Shown here: positions 17,138 to 26,121 of the stretch, piece by piece
Position numbering within the stretch: position 1 is the stretch's first letter
How the letters are laid out: each line of letters opens with the position of its first letter
Translations under genes and position numbers: made by a program
The notes under the pieces: model-generated
Database searches by the model: none
What the model was told of the DNA's origin: nothing
Seen by the model: the letters and a program-made list of their open reading frames with translations, nothing else
Assembly: GCF_014201375.1 (NCBI RefSeq)
Contig: NZ_JACHDZ010000004.1
Coordinates: 310,001 to 374,000, forward strand
Direction of reading: 5' to 3'
Source of the DNA: Tunturiibacter empetritectus
GTDB lineage: Bacteria; Acidobacteriota; Terriglobia; Terriglobales; Acidobacteriaceae
DNA length: 64,000 nucleotides

Positions 17138-18319
17138 ATGACTTTGCCGACCGAGACGAGTGCAGCGCCAGCCCCAACTGGCAACCTCGAGATCACCGTC
17201 TCTCGCGCGGAGTTGCTGCGAGAGTTGACTGCTGCCCAGAGCGTGGTCGAGCGGAAGACGACGATTCCAATCCTGTCGAACTTTCTGTTCGAGGCGACGC
17301 AGGGCGAGGGTGGCGACCGGTTGACCATTACGGCGACTGATCTCGATCAGAGCCTGCGAACGAGCTGCGCAGCCAAGGTGAAGAAGGGCGGCGCGTGCAC
17401 TATTCCGGCGCGCAAGCTGTACGACTACATCAAGCTGTTGCCTGAGGGCGAGATCTCGATCAAGCTCATGGACAACCACTGGGTGCAGATCCGGGCGGGG
17501 CGATCGAATACGAAGATGGTGGGAATGGCGAGGGCGAACTTTCCGCAGGTGCCGGAGTTTCCTGCCAGCGGCGCGGTAAAGATCTCGGTGCCTTCGCTGA
17601 AGAACATGGTGTCGAAGACGATCTTTGCGATCTCGAACGAGGAGTCTCGGTACACGCTGAATGGGGCGCTGCTGGTCCTGAAGGCGGAGAGCATGGCGAT
17701 GGTTGCGACGGATGGCCATCGGCTGGCGCATATCGAAAAGCTGGGCGAGACGCTGGATGGTGTGTCGGGTGAGAAGAAGACGCTGATTCCACGGAAGGCG
17801 CTGAGTGAGCTTTCTTCGCTGCTCGGGGCGACGGAGGCCGAGACGCTCGAATTTGGCGATGACGATCAGACGTTGTTCTTCAGGGTTGGTGGCCGGGTGT
17901 TGACCAGTCGGAAGCTGACCGGGCAGTTCCCTAACTATGAGGCCGTGCTGCCGCGGGATAACAACAAGTTTGTGATCGTTCGGTCAGAGGATCTGATGGG
18001 TTCGATTCAGCGCGTGGCTCAGTTTGCGGATGAGCGGAGTGGCGCGATCAAGATACGGCTCGAACAGAATGAACTGAAGCTCTCTTCTTCGAGCACGGAT
18101 GCAGGTGAGTCGGAAGACACGATCGAGACACCGTATAACTATGATCCGCTGGTGGTGGGATTTAACAGCCAGTATCTTATCGATTTTTTGAAGGCGATCG
18201 GCAACAGCGGTGAGGTACGTTTGGAGTTCAAGGATGCACAGAGCGCAGGTCAGATGCGGCCCGAAGATGCGAATGAAGATGTGAAGTATAGATACATCCT
18301 CATGCCCATGAGAATCTGA
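17138..18319 (+). CDS. dnaN: DNA polymerase III subunit beta (sliding clamp)
   Basis: The clamp protein of the replisome, with three repeated folds over 393 residues. Landmarks are VSRAELLRELTAAQSVVERK near the start, the central MVATDGHRLAH and the C-terminal end YRYILMPMRI. Start choice: ATG 17138 has AGGAG 6 nt upstream. An alternative GTG at 17111 is also possible, and the frame is open to 17051. The N-terminal Ala/Pro/Thr-rich leader of about 20 residues is not part of the clamp fold. dnaN is separated from dnaA by about 2.5 kb. Confidence 0.95.
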   Translation: MTLPTETSAAPAPTGNLEITVSRAELLRELTAAQSVVERKTTIPILSNFLFEATQGEGGDRLTITATDLDQSLRTSCAAKVKKGGACTIPARKLYDYIKLLPEGEISIKLMDNHWVQIRAGRSNTKMVGMARANFPQVPEFPASGAVKISVPSLKNMVSKTIFAISNEESRYTLNGALLVLKAESMAMVATDGHRLAHIEKLGETLDGVSGEKKTLIPRKALSELSSLLGATEAETLEFGDDDQTLFFRVGGRVLTSRKLTGQFPNYEAVLPRDNNKFVIVRSEDLMGSIQRVAQFADERSGAIKIRLEQNELKLSSSSTDAGESEDTIETPYNYDPLVVGFNSQYLIDFLKAIGNSGEVRLEFKDAQSAGQMRPEDANEDVKYRYILMPMRI

Positions 18320-18352
18320 TTTGGCGATCGCAGCAAAGCAGCAGCGCATGAG

Positions 18353-18396
18353 AAATAAAGCATATTTCTGCCATTTGGCAAAGATATGCTTTATTT
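18353..18396. terminator. Bidirectional terminator between dnaN and the GH/FGE gene
   Basis: AAATAAAGCATAT (18353-18365) pairs with ATATGCTTTATTT (18384-18396), and TGCCA/TGGCA pairs inside. The A/T-rich stem ends give U-tracts in both directions, as expected between convergent genes. Confidence 0.65.
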
Positions 18397-18597
18397 GAAA
18401 AGCGCTAAAAGTAAAAAGCAAGAAAGTGGCTTGTCATCAAAGGCGCCAGCGCTGGACGCACAGCCTTCTCGTCGGGTATGCGCCGTCGCGGCAGGCGATG
18501 GGCGGACTATAAGGTGGAAAGATCGCACATACGCGGGAGAATAAACCAAGGGCTATTCAATCTGTAAAACCCCCGCTGCGATCATGTGAGACGCCTT

Positions 18598-20800
18598 TCA
18601 TTCTGCTTCCTTCACGCAACGGAAGCCGAGCGCGCCGGACCTGTCATAGCTTGGAGCCATCATCAACAGCTTTCCATGGTTATCGTTTCGATAGGCTTGG
18701 GGAAAATACCAGATAGATCCCTGCGGCTTGTAGTAGCTTCCTCCGCGCAAAATTCCTCCGCGCGTGTGCTCATCCACATATTCATCGGTCCACTGCCAAA
18801 CATTTCCGACCATATCCATTACGCCGAATGGACTTGCACCCGACGGGTGCGCATCGACGTTGTGGCCCTCGCATAGTGCGCCCTAGGTCCGGCCGCGGCA
18901 CTGCCTTGTCATCCCAGTGATCGCCCCACGGATAGGTTCTGCCATCTGTTCCCTGAGCTGCAAACTGCCACTCCCATTCGTGAGGCAGGCGCTTACCCGC
19001 CCACTTCGCGTACGCGCGAGCGTCCTCAATCGACACCCAGGTCACAGGTTTGTTATCCCATCCTTCGGAATAAGTTCCATTGCTCCAGTCCTTCAAAAAA
19101 TTGAGATCGTTGCTCGGATGATAGTGCGCTGCGTCGAGAAACTTCTTGAACTCAGCGTTGGTCACGGGATATTTGTCCATGTCAAACGTCTTCAACTTCA
19201 TAGGATGCTCGTGAAATCTTCGCGGAGTATCTTCCCATGGATATTGAACATCGACGCCAACATCGTCAGAGCCCTCAACCTCTATGCCTTCCACGCGAAA
19301 TAAATAGTTGCCACCCGGAATCTTGATCATGGCTTCGGGTGTTACCGACGTCGGCTTAGTAGAAGCGATCTCTACAATGCTTTGCGGCAGGGTCTTCCAC
19401 TCGTGTGAAAAACTCGCGAGCTTCGACTCTGTCATTGATTTCATCGTCCCCATCAACTCATGCATCGCAGCACTCGGTTCACCCACCGTGGCGAGGATCA
19501 TTCCATATCCATGCGATTCAATCGGAAAGGACAGAATCGCGTCACTACTCTCTTTCTCCGGCGTCAGTTCAACCCCGTGATAGAGATCGAAGTAACGGGT
19601 GCCCTGTTCGAATGGAATCGTCATCTGGCGTCCCTGAACGTCGTACTCATTACGATTGACGATCGTCCAGACAGTCTGTCCGTCCAACGGCCATCGGCTG
19701 GAAAAGATCCCATAACGATGCATCGGATAAAGAGGCTCCCACCCAGGACTGACAAGGAAGGGTGCGACTCCGCGCTCCATCGTCGCCATTCTTCGCGTCG
19801 CCTCAGCATCTCTCGGAGTCACCTGATTCCAGATCCCCCAAACGTTCTCCCAACTCTCCCACCCCTCGCCGTTGAAAAAGGCGTATTGCAGGTCATCCGT
19901 TTTATCCCGATTCCATCTGCCCTGGATATTTACTTGGTGACGCGTCTCAAGCCACCGGTACTTATCAACCGTCGGCGCAAACTGAAACTTGTACTGACCC
20001 CATGTCAGGACGTTCCACGCCAACGCCTCATCAGAAGGCCCATTCTCCGGTTCGAATGCGAGAGGGTGCCCCACCTTTTCGGCAGCAAGCGAGAATGCAA
20101 GCGGCACACCATCCTGCGTGTCACCGTTGATGCCGTCCGCACCGATCTCCTTCATGAACTCAGCGGTCGCCTGTGCCCATGGCTTTCCCGGATCGCGCGT
20201 GCCCTGATCCCACATCATGATTGGAAAAAGCACCTTCACTCCGCGTCGATGAAAATCCTCAGCCATATTGCGAAGTCCTTCGACCCCGCCCGGCATCGAG
20301 CGCACTATATCCTGCTGATTGCGATTGTCGATGCCCATGTTGGGGTAGGTCGCCCAGATCAGCACCGCATCAATCCCGCCATATCGCTTCTTCAAATCGT
20401 CAAGATATCGATCGACGGTGTATTTACCTGCTGCTGGATCATAAAAATAGCGATCGTGCACCATCATCTGCGGCTGTATGAAACTGGATTGAGCCCACTG
20501 TAGCGCGGGAAGGTCATACCTTGATCCGTCATAACCGACACGAATTCGCCGTTCGGTGCGCCAATCCGTTACAGCCCTTATCCACTCATCGTGCGTCTTT
20601 GCCGTGCAGGGAACATTTCCACCCTCCCATGGCATATGCAGCGTCAGACAAGCTGGAGGCGGGATCTGTTGTTCTTTTGGCTGATAGCGCCAGTCCTGTG
20701 CCTTCCCTGGGGATGTGAGTCCAGCGGCGAAAAGGCAAAGACATATTGAAAGTGCAGATTGCTTCCGTCCTGTTAGAGTATTCACTCGTTCCGCCTCCAT
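18598..20800 (-). pseudogene. Exported glycoside-hydrolase-like/formylglycine-generating-enzyme fusion, frameshifted near 18865
   Basis: Signal peptide (about 1-35). A (beta/alpha)8 glycosidase-like region (about 40-440) includes FHRRGVKVLFPIMMWDQG and GADGINGDTQDG. A SUMF1/FGE-type sulfatase-modifying domain begins near residue 490 (MIKIPGGNYLFRVEG, FDMDKYPVTNAEFKKFLDAA, KRLPHEWEWQFAAQG, YPWGD). After residue ~640 the frame becomes nonsense and stops at 18782. The correct continuation (GASPFGVMDMVGNVWQWTDE ... ALGFRCVKEAE) is in another frame and ends at 18598. The break at about 18862-18868 looks like a 1-bp insertion or 2-bp deletion in RGP-DNVDAHP. It follows ribokinase by 26 bp in the sugar operon. 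FGE-like domains without the catalytic Cys pair often act as lectin-like or EgtB-like folds; activity is not inferred. Confidence 0.75.
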
Positions 20801-20826
20801 CTTGCGTCCTGCCGTCCGTCTTCGTT

Positions 20827-21771
20827 CTATAACTCGTTCGCTCCGACGCCCGCCAACATCTGTTCCACCTCAGCCATTCGCGGCATGGAGGTTTGGGCCC
20901 CTGTCCGCGTCACTGAAAGCGCCGCTGCTGCTGCTGCGAAGCGTGCGCTTTCGACCGGATCTTTCTTCATCATCAAAGCCGTCGCAAACGCTCCATTGAA
21001 AGCGTCTCCCGCAGCTGTTGAATCGACTGCCTGAACCGCAAACGGCTCCAGTCGAGCACTCAATCCATCAGCCGATGCAAGATAGGCTCCGCGGGATCCA
21101 AGCTTGAGGACTACCCCTCGAACCCCTTTGCGCATAAGAGTCTGCGCCATCATCACAGGCTCGTCGACTTTAGCCGCTTCATCCCCGATGAAGAATGCCG
21201 CCTCCGTCTCGTTTGGGGTGAACCAATCGACCTTGTCGAGAAGGTCCTCTGGCAATTGCTTCGCCGGCGCAGGATCGAGAATCAGCGGCACACCCTCACG
21301 GGCGCAGATCGTGGCCAGATGTTGAACCGTCTCCGTAGGAATCTCCAGTTGCGTTAACACCATCCCCGCGCCTCGAAGAATCTCGATGTTTGCATCCAGA
21401 TATTCAGGCGTTACCTGAGCATTGGCGCCTGGCGTGATCACAATGCAATTTTCCCCAGTTTCAGACACGACGATCACGGCAACACCAGAGCTGCATTGCG
21501 AAGTTGAGACACCGTCGACATTCACACCCGCATCTTTCAAATGCTCTTTAAGCTGCGTACCGAAGGCATCATCTCCGATTCTTCCAATCATCGCGACCGA
21601 AAACCCCAGGCGCGCTACTGCAACCGCCTGGTTCGCGCCTTTTCCCCCAGGATGAGTCTGGAAGGCTGTCCCGACGACGGTCTCTCCCTCGGTGGGAATC
21701 CGCGCCGTGTACGCGACGAGATCCATATTGATGCTCCCCACCACGACGACTCCCTTCTTTTCAACGGGCAT
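20827..21771 (-). CDS. rbsK: Ribokinase (PfkB family)
   Basis: A 314-residue sugar kinase. The N-terminal GSINMDLVAYTARIPTEGET and HPGGKGANQAVAVARLG give the ribokinase substrate loop (GGKGANQA). The C-terminal PfkB signature has the catalytic Asp in DSTAAGDAFNGAFA near residue 250. It phosphorylates D-ribose to ribose-5-phosphate. Start at 21771 with AGGAGG 3 nt upstream (short spacing). The upstream transporter gene ends 26 bp before it. Placement with a GRP-type transporter and a LacI regulator supports a pentose catabolic operon; another sugar is possible. Confidence 0.9.
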   Translation of the reverse strand: MPVEKKGVVVVGSINMDLVAYTARIPTEGETVVGTAFQTHPGGKGANQAVAVARLGFSVAMIGRIGDDAFGTQLKEHLKDAGVNVDGVSTSQCSSGVAVIVVSETGENCIVITPGANAQVTPEYLDANIEILRGAGMVLTQLEIPTETVQHLATICAREGVPLILDPAPAKQLPEDLLDKVDWFTPNETEAAFFIGDEAAKVDEPVMMAQTLMRKGVRGVVLKLGSRGAYLASADGLSARLEPFAVQAVDSTAAGDAFNGAFATALMMKKDPVESARFAAAAAALSVTRTGAQTSMPRMAEVEQMLAGVGANEL

Positions 21772-21796
21772 AGGCCTCCTAATCTCGCAAACAGGA

Positions 21797-22786
21797 TCAA
21801 TAAATAGGAGCGAGCGCAATCGCGCTCAATCCGCAGAGGAACAATACAAACATCCAAAACAGGTAAGTTTTGGCTCGAGCGGGCGCGGTTGCAAATTCCT
21901 TCCAGATAAAGACTCCCCAAGCGGCAGAGATCATCGTAGCTCCCTGACCAATCGAATAAGAAACCGCCGGCCCCACAATATGCGCGCGAGATGCCACAAA
22001 ATTAAAGGTCGCGCCTGTACACCAGATCACTCCGCCGAGGATGCCCCAAAGATGCCACGATCCGCGTGCCGAAGAGTACCCACTCATCGACACGGGCTCG
22101 CTCTTATCCAACGGCTTGCGCATTAACAGATAGTTGAATGGAACGGCGCATAGAGCGACGCCAATCGCGAAGAACATTGCCACGGCATACGGCCCAGGAG
22201 CGCCCTCGCCCAACATGGACCGTGAGACAAACGGATAGAAGCTACCCATCAACAGGCCCGCTGCCAGGCAGATGACGAACCCGCGCATGCTCAGCGATCG
22301 GCGTTCCGTCTCGCGCAGCCGGTACGCCATCGCATCAAGAACGATCGCTCCCACGACGAGTGCGATTCCGCCAAACAGCATCAACGCATTGCCGCTTGGT
22401 GAAATAATGTAGCTGCTGATTGCCCCGACAATAAGCGCTAGCCCGATTCCAACCGGAAATGCAACGGCCAAACCAGCAATCTCGATGGCGGCAACGAGCA
22501 GCAGGTTGGCGACATTGAAGAGGATGCCTCCTGTCACCGCGAGTCCGATGTGGGATGAATCTGCCGCCATCAGGTCGGCTAGAAAGGGTCGGCCGACGTC
22601 TCCCATGCTGCCCAGCGTAAAGCCCCAGATCAAAGCTGCAAGGATCAACCCGATTACATAATCCCAGTAGAAGAGCTGGAATCGATAGCCCGGACCCAGC
22701 TTCATCGTGTTGGCCCACGAACCCCAACAGACCATCGTAACGAGCATCAACGAAAGAGCAATCGCATAGGTTTGAGGCTGAAACAA
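21797..22786 (-). CDS. GRP-family (RbsU/GlcU-like) sugar transporter
   Basis: A 329-residue integral membrane protein with about ten transmembrane helices of the drug/metabolite superfamily. Landmarks are MLVTMVCWGSWANTMKLG at the start, FPVGIGLALIVGAISSYI in the middle and SYSIGQGATMISAAWGVFIW near the end, the glucose/ribose porter pattern. The start is probably TTG at 22786, with AGGAG 8 nt upstream; a TTG at 22831 has no ribosome-binding site. In Firmicutes such carriers take up ribose or glucose with H+. Here it heads an operon with ribokinase, under a promoter/operator at 22847-22902. Confidence 0.83.
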   Translation of the reverse strand: MFQPQTYAIALSLMLVTMVCWGSWANTMKLGPGYRFQLFYWDYVIGLILAALIWGFTLGSMGDVGRPFLADLMAADSSHIGLAVTGGILFNVANLLLVAAIEIAGLAVAFPVGIGLALIVGAISSYIISPSGNALMLFGGIALVVGAIVLDAMAYRLRETERRSLSMRGFVICLAAGLLMGSFYPFVSRSMLGEGAPGPYAVAMFFAIGVALCAVPFNYLLMRKPLDKSEPVSMSGYSSARGSWHLWGILGGVIWCTGATFNFVASRAHIVGPAVSYSIGQGATMISAAWGVFIWKEFATAPARAKTYLFWMFVLFLCGLSAIALAPIY

Positions 22787-22846
22787 TGGTCGGGCTCCTT
22801 CTACATCTCTGCAACCGTTGAAAATCTTCAATTGGCTGGCTTTAGA

Positions 22847-22902
22847 TGAAAGCTTTCAAATAGAAGCCTCCGAAGCATAAAAAGACCGCGGTAGTTTGTC
22901 AA
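22847..22902 (-). promoter_or_regulatory. Sigma70-type promoter with LacI-type operator for the sugar operon
   Basis: On the minus strand, TTGACA (22902-22897), a 17-nt spacer and TATGCT (22879-22874), then 15 nt further the perfect palindrome TGAAAGCTTTCA (22858-22847). The operator would cover about +9 to +20, a classical repression position. The same module occurs at 24200-24256 on the other side of lacI. Confidence 0.75.
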
Positions 22903-23089
22903 GGAAGTTTTATGCACCCCTTTCAATCGATCGGCCAAGAATCAGAATCGTTATAAGGTATGCGAGACTCAAAGTATGCTCCGGGGCCGCTCCAATCCTG
23001 AGCATCACAGCAGTTCAGGCATTCGCCTTCAACGACACGCTCAGAAAAGCACACGAGCCGGACGAATTCAAATCCGCAGGAGTTAGCGA

Positions 23090-24148
23090 ATGGCAAACAT
23101 GAAGCAGATCGCAAAGATAGCTGGTGTCTCACTCGGCACCGTATCCCATGTTCTTAACAAATCTGCTCCCGTTCGCGAAAACCTTCGCAAGCGGGTCATG
23201 GACGCCGTCGATGCGGTCGGCTACCAGCCCAGCCAACTGGCGCGTGGCCTTCGTCTGGACAAGACCAACATGATCGGCATGATCATTCCAGACGTGACGA
23301 ACCCATTCTTCCCGGCCGTAGTTCGCGGCGCAGAGGACGTCGCCTTCGCAAACGGCTATCGCCTAATTCTCTGCAACACTGACAACGACCATTCCAAAGA
23401 GATCGTTCACCTCAATGAACTTCGAACGTTCCTTCCGTCCGGCCTGATCGTGATTCCATCCAACTTCAGTGACCTCACCGCACAGGCCGAGTCGTATCGA
23501 AAGTCTGGAACAGCAGTCGTCTGTGTCGACCGTCTTCCCAAAGGGTGGGAAGGCGACACGGTTACTGCTGACAACGAGAAGGGAGCCTATGAGGCGACCA
23601 GCTACGTGCTCCGGCAAGGACATCGGCTCCTTGCGATGGTCATGGGCCCACGCCATCTGACGAATGCGCAAGACCGCCTGGCAGGCTTCAAACGCGCACT
23701 ACACGAAAAGAAGATCCCAATCGGTCCCGAATATATACAAGAGGCAAGCTTCGACCAACACGGCGGTTACGCGAAGACTATGCTGCTTCTTCGCATGATC
23801 CCGAGGCCGACGGTGATCTTCGCAGCGAACGACATGATCGCGTTCGGCGCCCTGCTGGCCTTTCGCGAAGCCGGCCTCCACTGCCCCGAAGACATATCCC
23901 TGATTGGTTTCGACAACCTTCAATTTGCCGAGATGACCAGCCCTCCGCTCTCATCCGTATCCCAGCCAGGCTTTCAAATGGGAACCACAGCCGCTCAAAT
24001 CCTGATTGATCGTGTCCGCGGCGATGATGGCCCAGCAAAGCATCTCATCCTTGAAACAGCGCTGAAGATTAGAGACTCAGTTGCTCCTCCTAGCGCGATC
24101 TCCGCCCAGAAATCCCCCTCCTCTCGGCGGGGCAAACTCAGCAAGTAG
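23090..24148 (+). CDS. LacI-family transcriptional regulator
   Basis: A 352-residue repressor-type protein. The N-terminal HTH and hinge (MKQIAKIAGVSLGTVSHVLN, residues 4-23, then GYQPSQLARGLRL) are followed by a periplasmic-binding-protein-like sensor domain (IIPDVTNPFFPAVVRGAED; the FAANDMIAFGAL and GFDNLQFAEMTSPPLSSV motifs). AGGAG lies 8 nt before the ATG. It is divergent from the transporter-ribokinase operon and lies between two identical TGAAAGCTTTCA operators, its probable binding sites. The likely effector is a sugar of this pathway. The C-terminus has a Ser/Arg-rich tail. Confidence 0.93.
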   Translation: MANMKQIAKIAGVSLGTVSHVLNKSAPVRENLRKRVMDAVDAVGYQPSQLARGLRLDKTNMIGMIIPDVTNPFFPAVVRGAEDVAFANGYRLILCNTDNDHSKEIVHLNELRTFLPSGLIVIPSNFSDLTAQAESYRKSGTAVVCVDRLPKGWEGDTVTADNEKGAYEATSYVLRQGHRLLAMVMGPRHLTNAQDRLAGFKRALHEKKIPIGPEYIQEASFDQHGGYAKTMLLLRMIPRPTVIFAANDMIAFGALLAFREAGLHCPEDISLIGFDNLQFAEMTSPPLSSVSQPGFQMGTTAAQILIDRVRGDDGPAKHLILETALKIRDSVAPPSAISAQKSPSSRRGKLSK

Positions 24149-24199
24149 GCGATCTTTTCTCTGCGATCTGTTGTCTTCGGCGGTATGCAGATTTTGCCG

Positions 24200-24256
24200 T
24201 TGACAACATCGCAATGCGTGTTCTAGTCTTCTCGGCGATCCAAATGAAAGCTTTCA
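24200..24256 (+). promoter_or_regulatory. Second LacI-type promoter-operator module, now without its original gene
   Basis: TTGACA (24200-24205), an 18-nt spacer and TAGTCT (24224-24229), then a 15-nt gap and the palindrome TGAAAGCTTTCA (24245-24256). The geometry relative to the -10 box is the same as upstream of the transporter. Downstream there is only a TPR reading frame lacking a start codon. Confidence 0.7.
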
Positions 24257-24274
24257 AGCGGGCCCGATTCTTGA

Positions 24275-24898
24275 GCAACCGCAGGAATTGCACGAATCCC
24301 AAAGGCCGCATCTCTTTATCTCATTCGAGGTGTCGCCTATGCTCAGCTAGCCCAATACGATCAGGCTGAAAAAGACTTCGTGGACGCCGCGCAGCTCGAA
24401 CCAGATCAGCCGCATAGCGTAGTTGCTATGAGCATGCTGTACTCCGATCGCAATCAACCCGACAAAGAGAAGGCGCTCCTTACCAAGCAGCTCGCCATTA
24501 CCCCCAAAGACTCCGTTACAAATTACTTGCTTGCCGACCTCATCATCCGTGGGGGAGTTCAACCTGGCCAGCCAGCCTTCCAGGAAGCAAAAGGCTATCT
24601 CGCCACCTCTCTCGCTACGAAGCCAGACTCCGCCGAAGCCCAGGTTCTTATGGGTCACCTGTTAGAACAGGAAAACAACATCTCCGACGCGGTGGGTCAC
24701 TACGGCAAAGCGATCGAGTTAGAGCCGGACAACCGTTCTGCACTCGACCGTCAGTTCATTCTTCTGCGCAGGCTGCACCGCAACGACGAGGCGGCTCAAA
24801 CCCTCCAACATCTCAAATCGGTGCTGAATAATGAGATCGAGCAGGAAAGGAAATCTTTCCCTGCCCGCACCAGTGCCGCTCCGCAGGGCCAGCCGTAG
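24275..24898 (+). pseudogene. 5'-truncated tetratricopeptide-repeat protein
   Basis: The frame opens directly after a TGA at 24272-24274 and has no ATG. The first possible start (GTG 24380) lies inside a TPR helix pair. The readable protein is a string of TPR units: LYLIRGVAYAQLAQYDQAEK, LEPDQPHSVVAMSMLYSDRN, AQVLMGHLLEQENNISDAVG, AIELEPDNRSALDRQFILLR. The N-terminal repeats and any signal peptide are missing. Its stop codon directly abuts, in convergent orientation, the original 3' end of the multihaem cytochrome gene. The 5' part was probably deleted at a junction near 24260, placing the remnant behind a LacI operator. Confidence 0.65.
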
Positions 24899-24957
24899 TC
24901 ATTGTTGTTCAGCCGGCGAATACACCTTGATCCAGTGGGTACGCATCCTCGTCCGAA

Positions 24958-26121
24958 TCACCTGGTCGCCGGTCTCAGAGACGATTGCATTTGTCTGCTC
25001 GGCATGTGGCAGTCGATGCAGTTGCTCTTGATCGAAGGACCCATCGTCTTTTCCATTCCACAGCTCTCCACGCGATGGCAAGTCAAGCATCTCGCAGAGT
25101 ATGACGCCGCCGGCCGCTCCGCCGCATGTACATCGTGGCACGTAGAGCACCTCATCTCCGGAGACGATAAATAACACCGGCTCCGCTTCAACAGACCCAC
25201 CTGGTTCGCGTGCACATCAGGGTGCATGTCTGCGCTTGCAGTATCCTCGCTCAGATATCGCGCAAGCGGTTCCCCGGGTATGAAGGAAAATGCAGGCGCG
25301 ATCTCCTTCTGTGCGGCACCGTTATGGCAAAGTGCGCACAGGTCCACCTGCCTGTCTCGCGCGAAATGCTTCGGGTTCAATATCAGCGTCTCCTGCAAAT
25401 GCCTCTTAGGTTGCCCCTTTGCAAACAGCGCCGCATGCCGCGATCCCGGCCCATGGCACACCTCGCAGGAGATCCCGGGGACCAGGCTCTCTCTGTCATA
25501 TCGGTTCCCCATCGGGTCGTCCGAGAGCGCTTTAATATAGCTGACATGGCACTCCAGACATCGCCGAGACGCAGGTCGATCAAAGTTTGGCGGACCATTC
25601 CTATAGCCCGGACTATTAATCCATCGGCCGCCATCCGACCAGTAGCTTACCGGCAACTCGAACAGCTCATCTCCTCGCCAATACAGATAGCTCTGTCCAC
25701 GCACTCCTGAGCCAACCACCACACCAACCTCTTCGCTTCTCCTCTGGAGGTCTCCGGCAAAACCAGTAACGGCGGCAATGTAGTAATTCGCGCCTCTCTT
25801 CTCCATCTCATAAGAGATGCCAGGGTCGCCGATAGCTGGCGCAGGATCAGCTATCTTCAGAGTGTTTGAGCCCTTAGCGAAAGAACCGAGTATGGCCTCG
25901 CCTGTCGGATTCTGTGAAGTGAGGTGATGCGCCGTATGCACATAAGACAAGCTTTGTTCGACGTGACACGACTTGCATGTTGCATCGCCCACATAGCCTT
26001 CGCGCACATGGGATCCCTCCACTACGTCATGCGATATCTGTAGTCCGTGACTGGTCCGCGCGTGTCCAATCAAAATCAACCCCATCGCGCACACGGCAAT
26101 TGTCCGGCCTGATGAGTTCAC
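24958..26121 (-). CDS. Multihaem c-type cytochrome (7 CxxCH), C-terminus altered by a frameshift
   Basis: Exported 387-residue protein with a signal peptide and seven haem-binding CxxCH motifs: CKSCH, CLECH, CEVCH, CALCH, CSTCH, CLTCH and CIDCH. It would carry electrons in the periplasm. After the last haem motif the frame gives a 13-residue tail and stops at 24958. In another frame the reading continues sensibly (TNAIVSETGDQVIRTRMRTH, then WIKVYSPAEQQ) to 24899. A 1-bp loss in the CCN codon after CHM (about 25000) explains this. All haem sites remain, so the shortened product could still fold. Confidence 0.8.
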   Translation of the reverse strand: MNSSGRTIAVCAMGLILIGHARTSHGLQISHDVVEGSHVREGYVGDATCKSCHVEQSLSYVHTAHHLTSQNPTGEAILGSFAKGSNTLKIADPAPAIGDPGISYEMEKRGANYYIAAVTGFAGDLQRRSEEVGVVVGSGVRGQSYLYWRGDELFELPVSYWSDGGRWINSPGYRNGPPNFDRPASRRCLECHVSYIKALSDDPMGNRYDRESLVPGISCEVCHGPGSRHAALFAKGQPKRHLQETLILNPKHFARDRQVDLCALCHNGAAQKEIAPAFSFIPGEPLARYLSEDTASADMHPDVHANQVGLLKRSRCYLSSPEMRCSTCHDVHAAERPAASYSARCLTCHRVESCGMEKTMGPSIKSNCIDCHMPSRQMQSSLRPATR

